Below are positions 29,504 through 39,538 of a stretch of DNA of 64,000 nucleotides, piece by piece (the first letter of the stretch is position 1; the number at the start of each line of letters is the position of its first letter). Made by a program: the position numbers and the translations under genes. Source of the stretch: Craspedostauros australis (Eukaryota; Bacillariophyta; Bacillariophyceae; Mastogloiales; Achnanthaceae); the NCBI GenBank assembly GCA_026770025.1, contig JAMXDE010000011.1:372001-436000 (forward strand), given 5' to 3'. The notes under the pieces were generated by a model. The model had not been told where the DNA came from and made no database searches. It saw only the letters and a program-made list of their open reading frames with translations.

Positions 29504-32114
29504 ATGATGGCGGAGCCAATTCGAAGATCCGTGGACGGTGCGACGTCGCCAACCACGATGGCCAATGAGTTCTTCGATTGCGATGTCGATTGGAGGAACA
29601 TGCCAGGCAAGATCCAACGGCTCTGTGATCATCTGGCGCAGCCTCAGCAATGTGCCTGCGATGATCTCATGCTGGCATTCGTGGCGCCCATCAGCAGCAC
29701 CACCACCAATGATGATGAAAAGGAGGACTCAGACCATCATGAGGCATGCCGGTTGTCCGTGGCTGCCTCCATCATGGTCAGGGCGCATCAATCGCCTTCC
29801 TTCTACCACGCGTTCCAAAAGCTGCTGAGGCATTCGCTGCTGGATCGGGCCTCGCGCGATGCGGATGACGATTCGCAGATGCGGGATGACTCTGCTAATT
29901 TGGACAACCGCATGAATTCGACCGCGAGTGATCGAGCCGATGACAGCAACCAGGCCGCGCTCTTTCAGAACCTGCGGTCGCTCGGTTGGATACAACGGCA
30001 AGGCTTTCTCCACAACGCACTTGCCGAAGTTGTGCATCAGACCATCCTGGCGTGGGTCAAATCCACGATATCGCAAGAATACGAGGAGGAATCCTTGTTC
30101 GAAACGGTGCAGCAGTACAAAGACACCGTCGTGCAGCCATGGTTGCAGGACATCCTGGGGATGGCGGATTTCAAAAGCAACGCGTGGACGGAACGCCTGG
30201 ATTTTGTCGTCGCGGAATGTTTCTGCTTGGTACGGATGGGCGAAGTATTTGAGATCGTCGCGGAATACCCGGATTCGCATGCCGCCGTCGTGGAACTGCG
30301 CGCAGTGCTGGAACGCACCATGATGCATCGTCAGCTGGGCGAGGCGCTGCGGGACGGGTTGGAACGACGGCTCAACCATCCCGGTGCCAACACACACCAG
30401 ATCATCGACGTCTACATCAACACGATCAAGGTGCTGCGCGAGATCGATCCATCCGATCGGCTGCTGCGGTACGTGGCCGAACCCGTGCGATCCTACCTGC
30501 GATGCCGCAACGACACGGTTCGCTGCATCATCACCAGCCTGACCGATTCCGAGGCGGGCGGCGAGCTCTACGAAGAACTACGCCGGCAGGATGCGCTGCC
30601 GTTGGAACGCATCAACGACGATTCCGACGAAGAAGAGGAATGTCCCAGCTTGGATTGGCAGCCCCCTCCGCCAATTTCGAAAGCAAGCGAATCGTTCTGG
30701 GGATTCGGCACCAAGAGCGGCAAGGGGGGTGACATCCTCTCTATGCTCGTCAGTATTTATGGAAGCAAGGAGTTGTTTGTGGATGAATATCGGTTGATGG
30801 TAAGGGCATGCAATGCTGCTGCTACTGCTGTTGCTACCGCTAGTGACGACGATGATGGTGATCACCGATGGGTTGGCGTGCAAGGGCTACAAGTGTGCTC
30901 GAAGATGCCGATATTTTTGGCTTTGATGGCGATGCGTCATTATGCTGATTTGGGATGATTTGTCGCATTCGTCCTTGTGCTTGCCGACACGGCCCCAGTC
31001 ATTCTTACATGTGCTCTCACGTGCTTCCTGTCAAACCCAATTTCTCACGAACCGCGCTACATTGGCAACACTAACACCCATGTCGACGATTGCAACGCCA
31101 TGCCATGCCGGACTGTAACATATCATTTCGTACGATTGCAACGATACGTAGCTCGCTGACAAGTTGCTTGCAAACACAGATTACAACACCGACAGTGAAG
31201 TGCATACGCTCGAATTGCTGAAGCTACGTTTCGGCGAGGTTAGCATGAGGAATTGCGAAATCATGATCAAGGACATGGACGACAGCAAGCGAATCAATGC
31301 GAACATCAAGGATACTGTGCAAAGCAGAGCCAAACGAAAGCCGTCGGATCAGAGCGAGAATGATCCGGTCGTCGATGCTGCCATCGTTTCACACATCTTT
31401 TGGCCGTCATTGCAAAAAGAAGCCATGAAGCATCATCCCAGAATTCAGGCCGAGCTGGAGCACTTTGGAAATGAGTACGGGAGGTTGAAGAATCCACGAC
31501 GATTGCTGTGGCTCAATCAGTTGGGCATGGTCGAGCTGGAACTGGACGTCGTGGAAACAGACGACAACGGATACCCTGTCGTTGAGACGAAGTCATTCAC
31601 CTGTACTCCGGTTCTGGCGACGTTGATCGCGTACTTTGAAGACAAGGAGCAATGGACCGTGGAGGACTTGGCACGCGAAACGGGCATCCCGGAGCACATC
31701 ATCGAGCGCAGGATGTCCTTTTGGGTGAACAAGCGCGTGATCCGGGTCGTCTTGCAGGGTGGCAAGCACTACGAGTTGGCATCGCAACAGTACCTTCTGC
31801 AGGAGAGTCAAGAGTCCGGGGACAACTTCGACTTGATGATGATGGAGGGGGGAGAGGATGAACGCGCCGTCTCAGCGTCGGCCCAAGAGGAAGAAGAGAT
31901 GCAGGTGTACGAGAGCTACATCTTTGGAATGCTCACGAATCTTGGTCAGCTCCCGCTGGACCGCATCCACAACATGCTCAAGACGTTCGTTGCAGGCAGC
32001 GACGTCAAGTACAACAAGACACCTCAACAACTCGCGCAGTTCTTGCAACGACTGTGCAAGCAAGAAAAGCTGGAATGCGGGCCAGATGGCACGTACAAGC
32101 TCCTGAAGCGGTAG
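29504..32114 (+). CDS. ANAPC2: Anaphase-promoting complex subunit 2 (cullin-like), two exons
   Basis: Cullin-family scaffold of the APC/C ubiquitin ligase that controls mitotic exit. Exon 1 is 29504-30799 and exon 2 is 31164-32114, phase 0, with donor TTGATG|GTAAGG and acceptor GACAAG|TTG; 748 residues in total. The cullin-homology core is recognisable on both sides of the junction: ILSMLVSIYGSKELFVDEYR then LELLKLRFGEVSMRNCEIMI and DMDDSKRINANI. It continues to FWPSLQKEA, the winged helix LGMVELELDV, and a C-terminal APC2 WHB domain (YESYIFGMLTNLGQLPLDRI). It shows the divergent APC2 end rather than a neddylated cullin motif. An acidic DDSDEEEE insertion lies before the core. Confidence 0.92.
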
Positions 32115-32355
32115 CGCTGAGACACTGGGATCATGTTTGCAGTGTTCCGAACTCTCTTTGAGATCACAGTTTCGCAAGCGTTGACTCCAGAACTCGTATA
32201 CGTTGACCCACTAGAGAATACGGTACAGCATGGTAGTAGCCATGACGGGGCCGACAGGTGGCGCCCAATGCAATCGGCCCTATTGTTTTGTCGCTCACAG
32301 TGCTTGCTTACTTGGGAGCTTTCTACCTGTCGTACTCTCGAAATGTTTTGAAGCT

Positions 32356-33363
32356 TCAGGCATCTTTCTTGTCTGATGATTCCCCAGTTTCTGGGCCTTT
32401 GTCAGTTTCCATGTTCGCATCCTCTGCTGTTTCCGTTGATTCTTGTTTTACAGTGTCGTCTTTGGCATCCTCTTGTTTCCCAGATCCCTTTGGTTGTCCC
32501 TGTGGCTGTTCCTTCGCTTGTGCTTTTGCCTTTGCTGCCTGGGCCTCGAGTATGGCAGTGCAACGATCGATGGCCTTGAAGATGTTGTCAGCAGACCAAT
32601 CGTCCTTCTTGAGGCAATCCTCCGTCTTGAACACCCCTTGCTTCGTTCTCTGCAACCGGATCGTCGTCGCGGCAGATTCCACCTTCCTTCCAATATCACG
32701 CACTAACGAACGTACGAACGTCCCACCGCCACACTCCATGTCCAGGTCGAATTTCGGAAGCTCCGTGTTATCCTCGTCCAAGAGTTGAAGATCGTACACG
32801 TGGACCTTGCGAGGATCGATCTTGATGTCATCCTCCGTCTTGCCCTCTCGGGCTGACTTGTAGAGCTTCTTGCCGTTCTTCCGTATGGCGCTGAAGATCG
32901 GTGGCACCTGCATGATCTCACCTCGGAACTCTGGCAGCGCAGCCTTGATAATGTCCACCGTCACATGGTCGTGCGGCATCTTTTTGGTGACCTCGCCCTC
33001 CTTGTCCAACGTGGTGGTCTCGTACCCCAGCTCTGCGGTCGTGGAGTATCGCTTGGAGCCCGTGAGGTACTGCTGCAGCTGCTTGGTGCCTTTGCCGACG
33101 CCGATGACGAGGACGCCGTAGGCAAGCGGGTCGAGCGTGCCGCCGTGTCCCACCTTGACGATCCGGTTTTTGTTGCGCCGGCTGCCGACCTTGACGGTCT
33201 TGGCGCCTCTATCTCTGGCATCGCGCTCCAGGATGCCACGGATGTACGAGACGGCATCATTGGAGGTCCACTCGAGCGGCTTCTCAACGGCGAAGATGCC
33301 CTCGGATCGGTAGAGCGGAACCTTGTCCGACAGCTTCTTGATTTCGGGTCGTTGCATGGACAT
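32356..33363 (-). CDS. tRNA pseudouridine-55 synthase, TruB/Pus4 family
   Basis: Converts uridine to pseudouridine in the tRNA T-loop. 335 residues. The N-terminal GIFAVEKPLEWTSNDAV and the catalytic motif VGHGGTLDPLAYGVL (nucleophile D78) define the TruB family. GSKRYSTTAELGYETTTLD, MQVPPIFSAIRKNGKKLY and CGGGTFVRSLVRDIG follow in the expected order. The catalytic core ends near 255, and the last 80 residues are a charged, K/E/Q/T-rich tail. There is no plastid or mitochondrial presequence, so a nuclear or cytosolic Pus4-like enzyme is likely. Confidence 0.92.
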   Translation of the reverse strand: MSMQRPEIKKLSDKVPLYRSEGIFAVEKPLEWTSNDAVSYIRGILERDARDRGAKTVKVGSRRNKNRIVKVGHGGTLDPLAYGVLVIGVGKGTKQLQQYLTGSKRYSTTAELGYETTTLDKEGEVTKKMPHDHVTVDIIKAALPEFRGEIMQVPPIFSAIRKNGKKLYKSAREGKTEDDIKIDPRKVHVYDLQLLDEDNTELPKFDLDMECGGGTFVRSLVRDIGRKVESAATTIRLQRTKQGVFKTEDCLKKDDWSADNIFKAIDRCTAILEAQAAKAKAQAKEQPQGQPKGSGKQEDAKDDTVKQESTETAEDANMETDKGPETGESSDKKDA

Positions 33364-33398
33364 GATCGGAGCTTGTGTGATGTTCTTGGGCTGTTGAG

Positions 33399-33493
33399 TG
33401 ATGTGTGATGTGTGATGTGCGAGTAGTGATGTGTGATGTGTGATGTGTGATGTGTGATGTGTGGTGTGTGATGTGTGATGCGTGGTGTGCGTG
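33399..33493. repeat. GTGATGT microsatellite upstream of the TruB-type gene
   Basis: Roughly ten imperfect copies of GTGTGATGT lie 35-130 bp before the start codon of the pseudouridine synthase, in its 5' UTR or promoter. Confidence 0.8.
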
Positions 33494-33773
33494 GTACCGT
33501 ATGTGGATTCGAAAGGTGTCGTTTCGTTGATGTGTGCCTGTTTCTTTTTGCAGGGTGTGGCAGAAAGGGTGTCGGTATCTTTGTCAAGGGAGGACGGAAT
33601 GGTTTCGGTGGACGTGAGACATACCGCTGGGGGAAATTTTCGGTTGTCTAATACGTGTTCTATTTTGGTCGCAACCTCCCTTGGTTTAGTCTACGGATTA
33701 GGCTGGAATTGATTAGCTCTTCATATGACGCAGTGCCGATTTGTCGAGGCATGCTGCCAGGTTGGGCAACTCC

Positions 33774-33819
33774 ACAACCACAGACTCTCTCTCACTCTCT
33801 GGAGAGAGTCTGTGGTTGT
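33774..33819. repeat. Perfect 18-bp inverted repeat (hairpin or cruciform)
   Basis: ACAACCACAGACTCTCTC at 33774-33791 is the exact reverse complement of 33802-33819. The 10-nt spacer is TCACTCTCTG. It lies in gene-free DNA and is not linked to any open frame. Possible sources are a small foldback element or a structured RNA. Confidence 0.85.
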
Positions 33820-34690
33820 TTCCAATGAACAATACCCCATGAAGGATGGCCTCCACATGTTCTAACATGGACTTGGGATATTCGGTCGTCTATGCCTCTC
33901 CTCGTACACCGCTCTTGCTCAACTCCATCAACACAAACGAGCTCCAATTACTCTATCATACTCATGCACTCTATGAGAATCAGTGAACGCGGCACTGGTA
34001 CACGTAGTCTCATTAATCGAGTGGCCTGGGAGCACAACATCGCGTTTCACTGCGCGTTGTTCGTGGCATGCAGAAGCAGCCTCCATGGGAACGTCTCGGT
34101 CTTCTGCCAACGAGCATCCCTCAAAAACACCTTTGGCACACTGAAAACCTTTGGCGCACTTGCTGCGTCGGGGTCTTCTTCGTCCCACCTGATTCCCTCC
34201 CTGGCACAGGCATGAGCATCAACTTCATCTGTGACCGTTGGATGATGATGTGCTTCGGCTTGGTTGATAACAACTGAGTGCGCGACGCACTTGGCGTTCT
34301 GGTCGATCAATGCAATTGATGCTGTGAAGTGCGGTTTCATGTGTCGTCGCCAGGATTTGTCCCAGGACACATGGAAAAAGGATTGGTACCATGCAGGAAC
34401 GCACACCAAAAACCTTCGCCTCGCTCCTGACTTGACGAAGAGAACCTCCCGTGGTACCAGCACAACACAAACCCTAAGGCCCTTCTTGAGGTTCATCACA
34501 GGGAGCCATGGTAATATAGATAATTTCCCTCAGGTCTAAAAACAAAGACCCAACGGGATTCATTCGAATTGGCAACCACACAAACAAAAAATGACGACAA
34601 CGACAGGCAAAATGGGTCTCCTGCGCGATGCATTGTTCCTGTGTGTACAACCAATTACTCTGCTCTGCTCTACTTGCTTAGTCTGTCTCT
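33820..34690. other. Gene-poor stretch
   Basis: About 870 bp with only short frames of unconvincing composition, the longest being 150 codons antisense (34047-34499). Nothing recognisable. It may be flanking DNA of the transposase gene to its right. Confidence 0.4.
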
Positions 34691-35833
34691 CTAGTAACTG
34701 ACTTGGAAAGGCTGGAAGAAGCCCTCATCAATGGACAGCTGTGTGATCATGGCAACCACCTTGAACACTGTCTTGTGAAGCTTCATGTTGTGGCGAAATG
34801 GTTCATACAAGATCTTCCATTTCTTGAAGAGACGATTGATGGTTTCGTGTCTTGCTCTTGCTTGCTTCTTGCCATCCCTGTCTGCGTGAGTAACGTAGTC
34901 CTTTGGTTTGCGTACGAGAGGGCCGCCGTACCCTCCGTCCGCTTCCACCATTTCACCAGGAGCAAGTTTCCCCGCGAGCGAACGATTGAAGATCTTTTGG
35001 TCAGGCCATTCACCACAAGGGAATGGACCATGGCACCAAACGATGTCACCAGTTTGAATGCAAATCGCCACCTCGTACCGCAGACCAGCGCCCTTGTATT
35101 TGTGACTGTACCACTTCTTCGAAAAGGGCTGAGGTTCGAGGATGCGAAAGTCAGTCCCATCCACCGTGACTTTGCACGTTCGCTGTTTGTCATTCTTCAA
35201 GCGATTCCTCCATTTAATCTGTTGTACAAATTAGCGACAGCATAAGTATTCAAAAAGGTGATGTGAGTTGTCGTTATGTAAGTGTTATCATGAGATGTAT
35301 CAATCCGAAGGGTGTTCTTCACTTACCACGCCTTTGTATCCCTTCTGAATTTCATCCATCAGAAGCCAAATCCACTTCTTAAGCGTTTTGGGGTCTGCAG
35401 ACATTTTCGATGACAGCGCAAGAACACAATCGTAGTGTCGCAAGAAGTACAAGGTCCAATACAAATGCTTGGGATGACATTTCGGGACACCACGAGCATA
35501 GCTCCACATAACTAGGCACATGCGCGGAGAAAGTCCGTACAGAGAGATAAATTTTGTTTGTGTTGCTGGTTTCGCTGGGTCATACGACGCATTATGCCCC
35601 ACAATGTCCAATCCGATTCTGGTTATGTCTTTCAAGTCGTAGCGCTTTGATTGATTGTTCCGCAAGTGCACCGTGTCACAGTCAAAAGCAGCAGAGTGCA
35701 GCATTGTGCGGCAGACAACAAAGGGTTCGTGTGAGGTTGTGTTTCGGGTCGCTGCGCTTTGCCTCGACACATCAAGCTCCGCACAGGACATCACGTCGCC
35801 ACACAAACAAACACCCATCACAAAACTCACCAT
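34691..35833 (-). CDS. DDE transposase of PIF/Harbinger or IS5-like (DDE_Tnp_4-type) family, two exons
   Basis: Exon 1 is 35833-35327 and exon 2 is 35218-34691, phase 0 (GGCGTG|GTAAGT to CAACAG|ATT), 344 residues. Exon 1 holds the helical region before the catalytic core (YGLSPRMCLVMWSY; HLYWTLYFLRHYD). Exon 2 begins IKWRNRLKND and carries the catalytic triad: TVDGTDFRI (D189), EADGGYGGP (D263) and RHETINRLFKKW (E294). Related order and motifs occur in the decayed element at 57968-58536. The frame is intact with all three acids. I could not find terminal repeats, so it may be domesticated, solo or incompletely bounded. ATG 35833 is the first in frame; an upstream exon is possible. Confidence 0.75.
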
Positions 35834-36757
35834 GATGCTTGTTGCAAGCGATGTTGCTTTTCGTTCGATCAGTTGGTCTGCGGCTCGTTGCTGCAACTGC
35901 ACTGCTGTTGCCTCGTCCTTTTCCTGTTGTTGTTGGTGGTGGTGGTGCTGATGCTACTGATGGAGTTGATGTCACTGTGGATGGTACTGTGATGTTGATG
36001 CTATCCAACTGTTGTGGTAATGATGCAATGAGCACGGTCAACACCGACACTGCTGTTGGAGTGTGCTTGGATTGATGTTGTTGCAAGCTTGCCTGGTGAC
36101 CCACTGTGCTTGTACGTATCGTGGATCTAGCTGCTGCTGACATGATACAGTTGCAAACGATGGCTGCCACGTTGTCATCTCTTTCGCTCTGTCGGCTCGG
36201 ATCAGTTGATTGGCCGAGTAGCTCACGATCATCACATGTGAATACGAGTACTCGCTGTATTCTACTCCGATTTGCGATACTGTATTGGCGAGCCAACATC
36301 ACTGGGCTAGATCACAGCATACATTCAGGGATAACCACCATGTCGCCACATGCAGCAGCAACACAACAACGAACAGCTGCATCTGTACCGAACAAGCACT
36401 CTCCTCTTGCCATGCCTGTCCACACGAATTCGCAGCCTCCCACGGACAGTTGCAACTATTATAGTATTCAAATTGAAACATAATACAACTATACATACAT
36501 GCAGAAGAGCATTTGTACAAGTGCTGTTGTTGCAAGCACGCTTGTGTGCCAGGTCTCGCAGTGTGTGGGATGTCCTGCATGGTGCTGTACTGATGGTTCA
36601 GCTGGATTGTGCTCCGCGCAGCATCGGGTGTTGCGAGCGGTGGGTTTTCGGGTGGGCCACATCAAAATGTGGCGTGGATTTGTTGTTGTTTGTGATTTGA
36701 TGGATTTGTCTCACATGGACAACTGGGAGGAGGCATGCGAAGGAATCGTGTCATCCA
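35834..36757. other. Gene-poor stretch upstream of the transposase gene
   Basis: Contains GTT/TGG-rich low-complexity DNA (35920-36000). A 132-codon frame (36499-36897) runs into the 21-bp array, but its first part has no recognisable features. Confidence 0.4.
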
Positions 36758-36892
36758 CATGGGAAAACGAGCCAGCCGCGTGGGAAAACGAGCCAGCCGC
36801 ATGGGAGAACGGGCTTGCTCCATGGGAAAACGAATCGATTCCATGGGAAATCGAGGCTGTCGCATGGGAAATCGAGGCTGTCGCGTGGGAAT
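36758..36892. repeat. Minisatellite: seven RTGGGAAA-type sites at exact 21-bp spacing
   Basis: TGGGAA (one copy TGGGAG) starts at 36760, 36781, 36802, 36823, 36844, 36865 and 36886. The 15 bases between sites drift (CGAGCCAGCCG to CGAGGCTGTCG) while the site is kept. The unit is open in frame on both strands: the plus frame reads W-E-N-E-P-A-A-like heptads and the minus frame F-S-H-A-A-G-S-like heptads. Either a coding repeat or a protein-binding array is possible. Confidence 0.8.
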
Positions 36893-36905
36893 TTTGATGC
36901 ATTGT

Positions 36906-37120
36906 TTCCCACGGAGTCCAAGACAATCGATCGTATAAACTGTACTGCCAGCTACGTACGTCTCAAACACATGGGAAAACGGAACGCTGCGCTCCCATGG
37001 GAACACAGAAATATACCATGCATGAAGACAAATTTCCCATGGAACGTTATTTTTTCCCATGCGACACTTCTCATTTGGCATGCGTGTCCACATTTTCCCA
37101 AACTCACATTTTGCTTCCCA
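36906..37120. repeat. Scattered TGGGAA/TTCCCA sites beside the 21-bp array
   Basis: The same hexamer continues without fixed spacing: TTCCCA at 36906, 37034, 37054, 37095 and 37115, and TGGGAA at 36972 and 36998. Most are preceded by CA or followed by TG, as in the array. Together with the array there are about 14 sites in 360 bp. Confidence 0.65.
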
Positions 37121-37487
37121 CAGCCCACCCCTCCGTCGGCGCGCGGGGAAAACTGCCGATGGACGCATCGATGAATGCCAATCTTGGCCTTGAATAGTGT
37201 GTGTAGATGTACCAACTGAATTGTTGATCGTGTTGCTCACTCGTAGTCTGCCTGGCATCCAAAGTAGGCATCCTGCAGTTTGTATCCGGAAGTGACAGTT
37301 GCTGTTGATCGCTGTTTTGAATTAGTTGACAGGACTGCGGTTTGAAACGAATGAGCAGCAATGACAGCAGCTGATGTGGAGCTTGACTGATTCGGACAGC
37401 ACTGCCATCTGAGGGTTGTCTTGTGTTGCCACTGCGTGTGAGCAGAGCAAAGGTGTAGGCAAGTTGCAAGCCTCACATTTCGAGATC

Positions 37488-39122
37488 ATGGCTCCCACAA
37501 CACCAGCAGCTGATAATCCGTCACAGAAACCATACACCGAGTGGAAAGGTACCAGCGACGACGCAGCGTACATCATCGGTGGTCTCTTCCGCAACGAAAT
37601 CGCCCCCAACTTCAAACAGTTCATCACCAACCATCCTGACTGGATCCAGGCACCACCAGGCAAGAACTACAACCGCAACAACCTGCGTGGCAACTTCAGA
37701 AGCTGCATCAATCGTCTCAAGCTCCACAGGGAAGGGAAGAATCAGCGTAAGTACACGAGTTGGATTGCTGTGTCACGAGCATGCCTGATCAAACTCACAT
37801 GCTGCTGCTGCTGCTACTGCTTCCATTCTCGTTCAGGCCTGCCAACTGACTTCAAACGCCGAGCTGGCCTCCCTGCTACACCAGACAGGAACAGGGACAT
37901 CACAGCAACAGAGCGCAGTGGCTTGGCCATTCAACCAGGCGACGCATTTGGAGAGAGCGACGACGACGACGACGAGAGCTTCGTTGACAACGATCACGAA
38001 AGTGATATCAGCTTGGAGAGCATCGATCTCAATAGTGGCACCACCAGCACCACTACCAACAACAACAACAGCAACAATAACACTAACAACAACGCAGACC
38101 TCACTCCAGGGCATCTCACAACTCTTGGAAGTCCCATCTCTGAGGCATCCTTTGAACCAGATCCTCAAGCCAGCACACAGATCGCAGCAGCCAGATCCGT
38201 TCATTCTCCTGTTGTTCGTTTTTCTGAGACGCTCGTTGACACCCTTTTGGTGACAGCGCCACCACAAGTCAATCCATCCAACAAGCGCGCGCGTTTCGAG
38301 GAGGACCATCGCGACACAACCACCACCACCAACACCAGCCAACCAGCGAACACCAGCGAACACGAATTGGAGCCAAGGAAGATTGATTTTGGCGAAGTCG
38401 GCGAATTGACAAAAAGTATGAAGAAGATGACCGTCAACCCATTGGGCCAGGAATTCAAGGCCCTCGTCTTGGGGGGCCTGCATCTTATCCCCATCAGTGT
38501 GGACGAACCAACCAAAACTGCGAATCAAGCTGATCAGCGTCGTGGCTTTTCAATCCACTACCACTGCCCGTACCTCATGCACTGGGAGAATGTGGCATTC
38601 CAAATTGTGGAGGAGAGTGCACGGCAATTCTTGGAGCTCTCCCTCAAGGTCGATGTGCGATTTTTCGATGCAGCAACTTACTTGCCACAGACAGATGAGA
38701 ACACACAGGACAGCAAGCATGAAGTGGCCAAGATGTTCTCCAAGGAGCAGGCTGGAGTGCAACTGTACTATGACAAATTGTTTGAAGCAGCAAGCACGGA
38801 CTTCCCTGTGTCTGATGGCTTCATGTTTGTCAAGGTGCGCAAACTGTTCCCGTCCAAGGTGGTACCGAACTTCGTTGACCGCTTCGAGCAATACAAAGAT
38901 GTTGCGCATGACGAAGATCCGCTCGAGTGCACTGAGATCAACACAAACTTTGGATACAACGTGAAGACCGAAGGCGACGATACTGATCCAGTGTCTTTTG
39001 TCATGAACACTGCAACTGTGTTGTGCCCCAAACAACAGAACTCTGCCACCTCTGCGACCCCGAAGAGAAACACCAAACGCTCACTCAGACGCCCAAAGGC
39101 AACAACCCCAATGGCACCTTAA
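37488..39122 (+). CDS. Unrecognised protein, probably two exons
   Basis: From ATG 37488 the frame is open to 39122 (544 residues unspliced). A 90-bp segment (37747-37836) has a GTAAGT donor and a pyrimidine-rich TTCGTTCAG-like acceptor, so splicing would remove exactly 30 residues and keep frame (514 residues). The N-terminus (TPYTEWKG-like opening, then YIIGGLFRNEIAPNFKQFI and NLRGNFRSCINRL) is a compact basic-aromatic domain that could bind DNA. A low-complexity acidic region rich in D, N, S and T (about 150-215) follows. Then comes a globular C-terminal part (FKALVLGGLHLIPISVDEP; YHCPYLMHWENVAFQIVEES; SDGFMFVKVRKLFPSKVVPNF) and a basic tail. I know no family for it. Its position beside transposase DNA suggests a mobile-element accessory protein or a diatom-specific expanded family. 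Confidence 0.7.
   Translation: MAPTTPAADNPSQKPYTEWKGTSDDAAYIIGGLFRNEIAPNFKQFITNHPDWIQAPPGKNYNRNNLRGNFRSCINRLKLHREGKNQRKYTSWIAVSRACLIKLTCCCCCYCFHSRSGLPTDFKRRAGLPATPDRNRDITATERSGLAIQPGDAFGESDDDDDESFVDNDHESDISLESIDLNSGTTSTTTNNNNSNNNTNNNADLTPGHLTTLGSPISEASFEPDPQASTQIAAARSVHSPVVRFSETLVDTLLVTAPPQVNPSNKRARFEEDHRDTTTTTNTSQPANTSEHELEPRKIDFGEVGELTKSMKKMTVNPLGQEFKALVLGGLHLIPISVDEPTKTANQADQRRGFSIHYHCPYLMHWENVAFQIVEESARQFLELSLKVDVRFFDAATYLPQTDENTQDSKHEVAKMFSKEQAGVQLYYDKLFEAASTDFPVSDGFMFVKVRKLFPSKVVPNFVDRFEQYKDVAHDEDPLECTEINTNFGYNVKTEGDDTDPVSFVMNTATVLCPKQQNSATSATPKRNTKRSLRRPKATTPMAP
37747..37836 (+). other. Frame-preserving 90-bp intron (exitron-like)
   Basis: GTAAGT at the 5' end, CTGCTGCTGCTGCTACTGC plus a T-rich tract and CAG at the 3' end. 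It has no stop in frame, so retention would add a cysteine-rich 30-residue insert. Confidence 0.6.
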
Positions 39123-39538
39123 TTACTCCACACATCAATAGTCCCACACAAGTCAATCAACCACAACACGAACAAATGCGCACTTAATCAGCAAAACCAA
39201 CACAGTTGCCAACAACACAGGAGTGGTGCTTCTCGGGTTTGTGAGTTGCTTCGCTCTCCGCACTCCAACACTGGTTGCCCCGGTCATGCTATTCAGTCCA
39301 AGCCACCGTAGCGTACGTGTTTCGTTTCAGCTTGTTTTCCGACCTATGGTAATTTTTGTTTTTTACCGTTGCTCCCAGGAGATCTCCCCCAAAATAAGAA
39401 GCATAGCATTAACTCTCAAAACCCGCATGTTTCTTCGCTCATAAGTACTCTCAATTGACCACTTGTGGACCAGAAGATTCTCATTTGGACTGCTTGACTT
39501 TCAAGCCTCTGCCTACAGCTAGCAACAGACAACAAAGA
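39123..39538. other. Convergent intergenic region
   Basis: Between the unrecognised gene and the ankyrin gene. AT-rich, with no gene seen. Confidence 0.45.

Noticed and set aside
36758..37120. CRISPR-like array
   Set aside because: Unit is 21 bp with no unique spacers, and the genome is eukaryotic.
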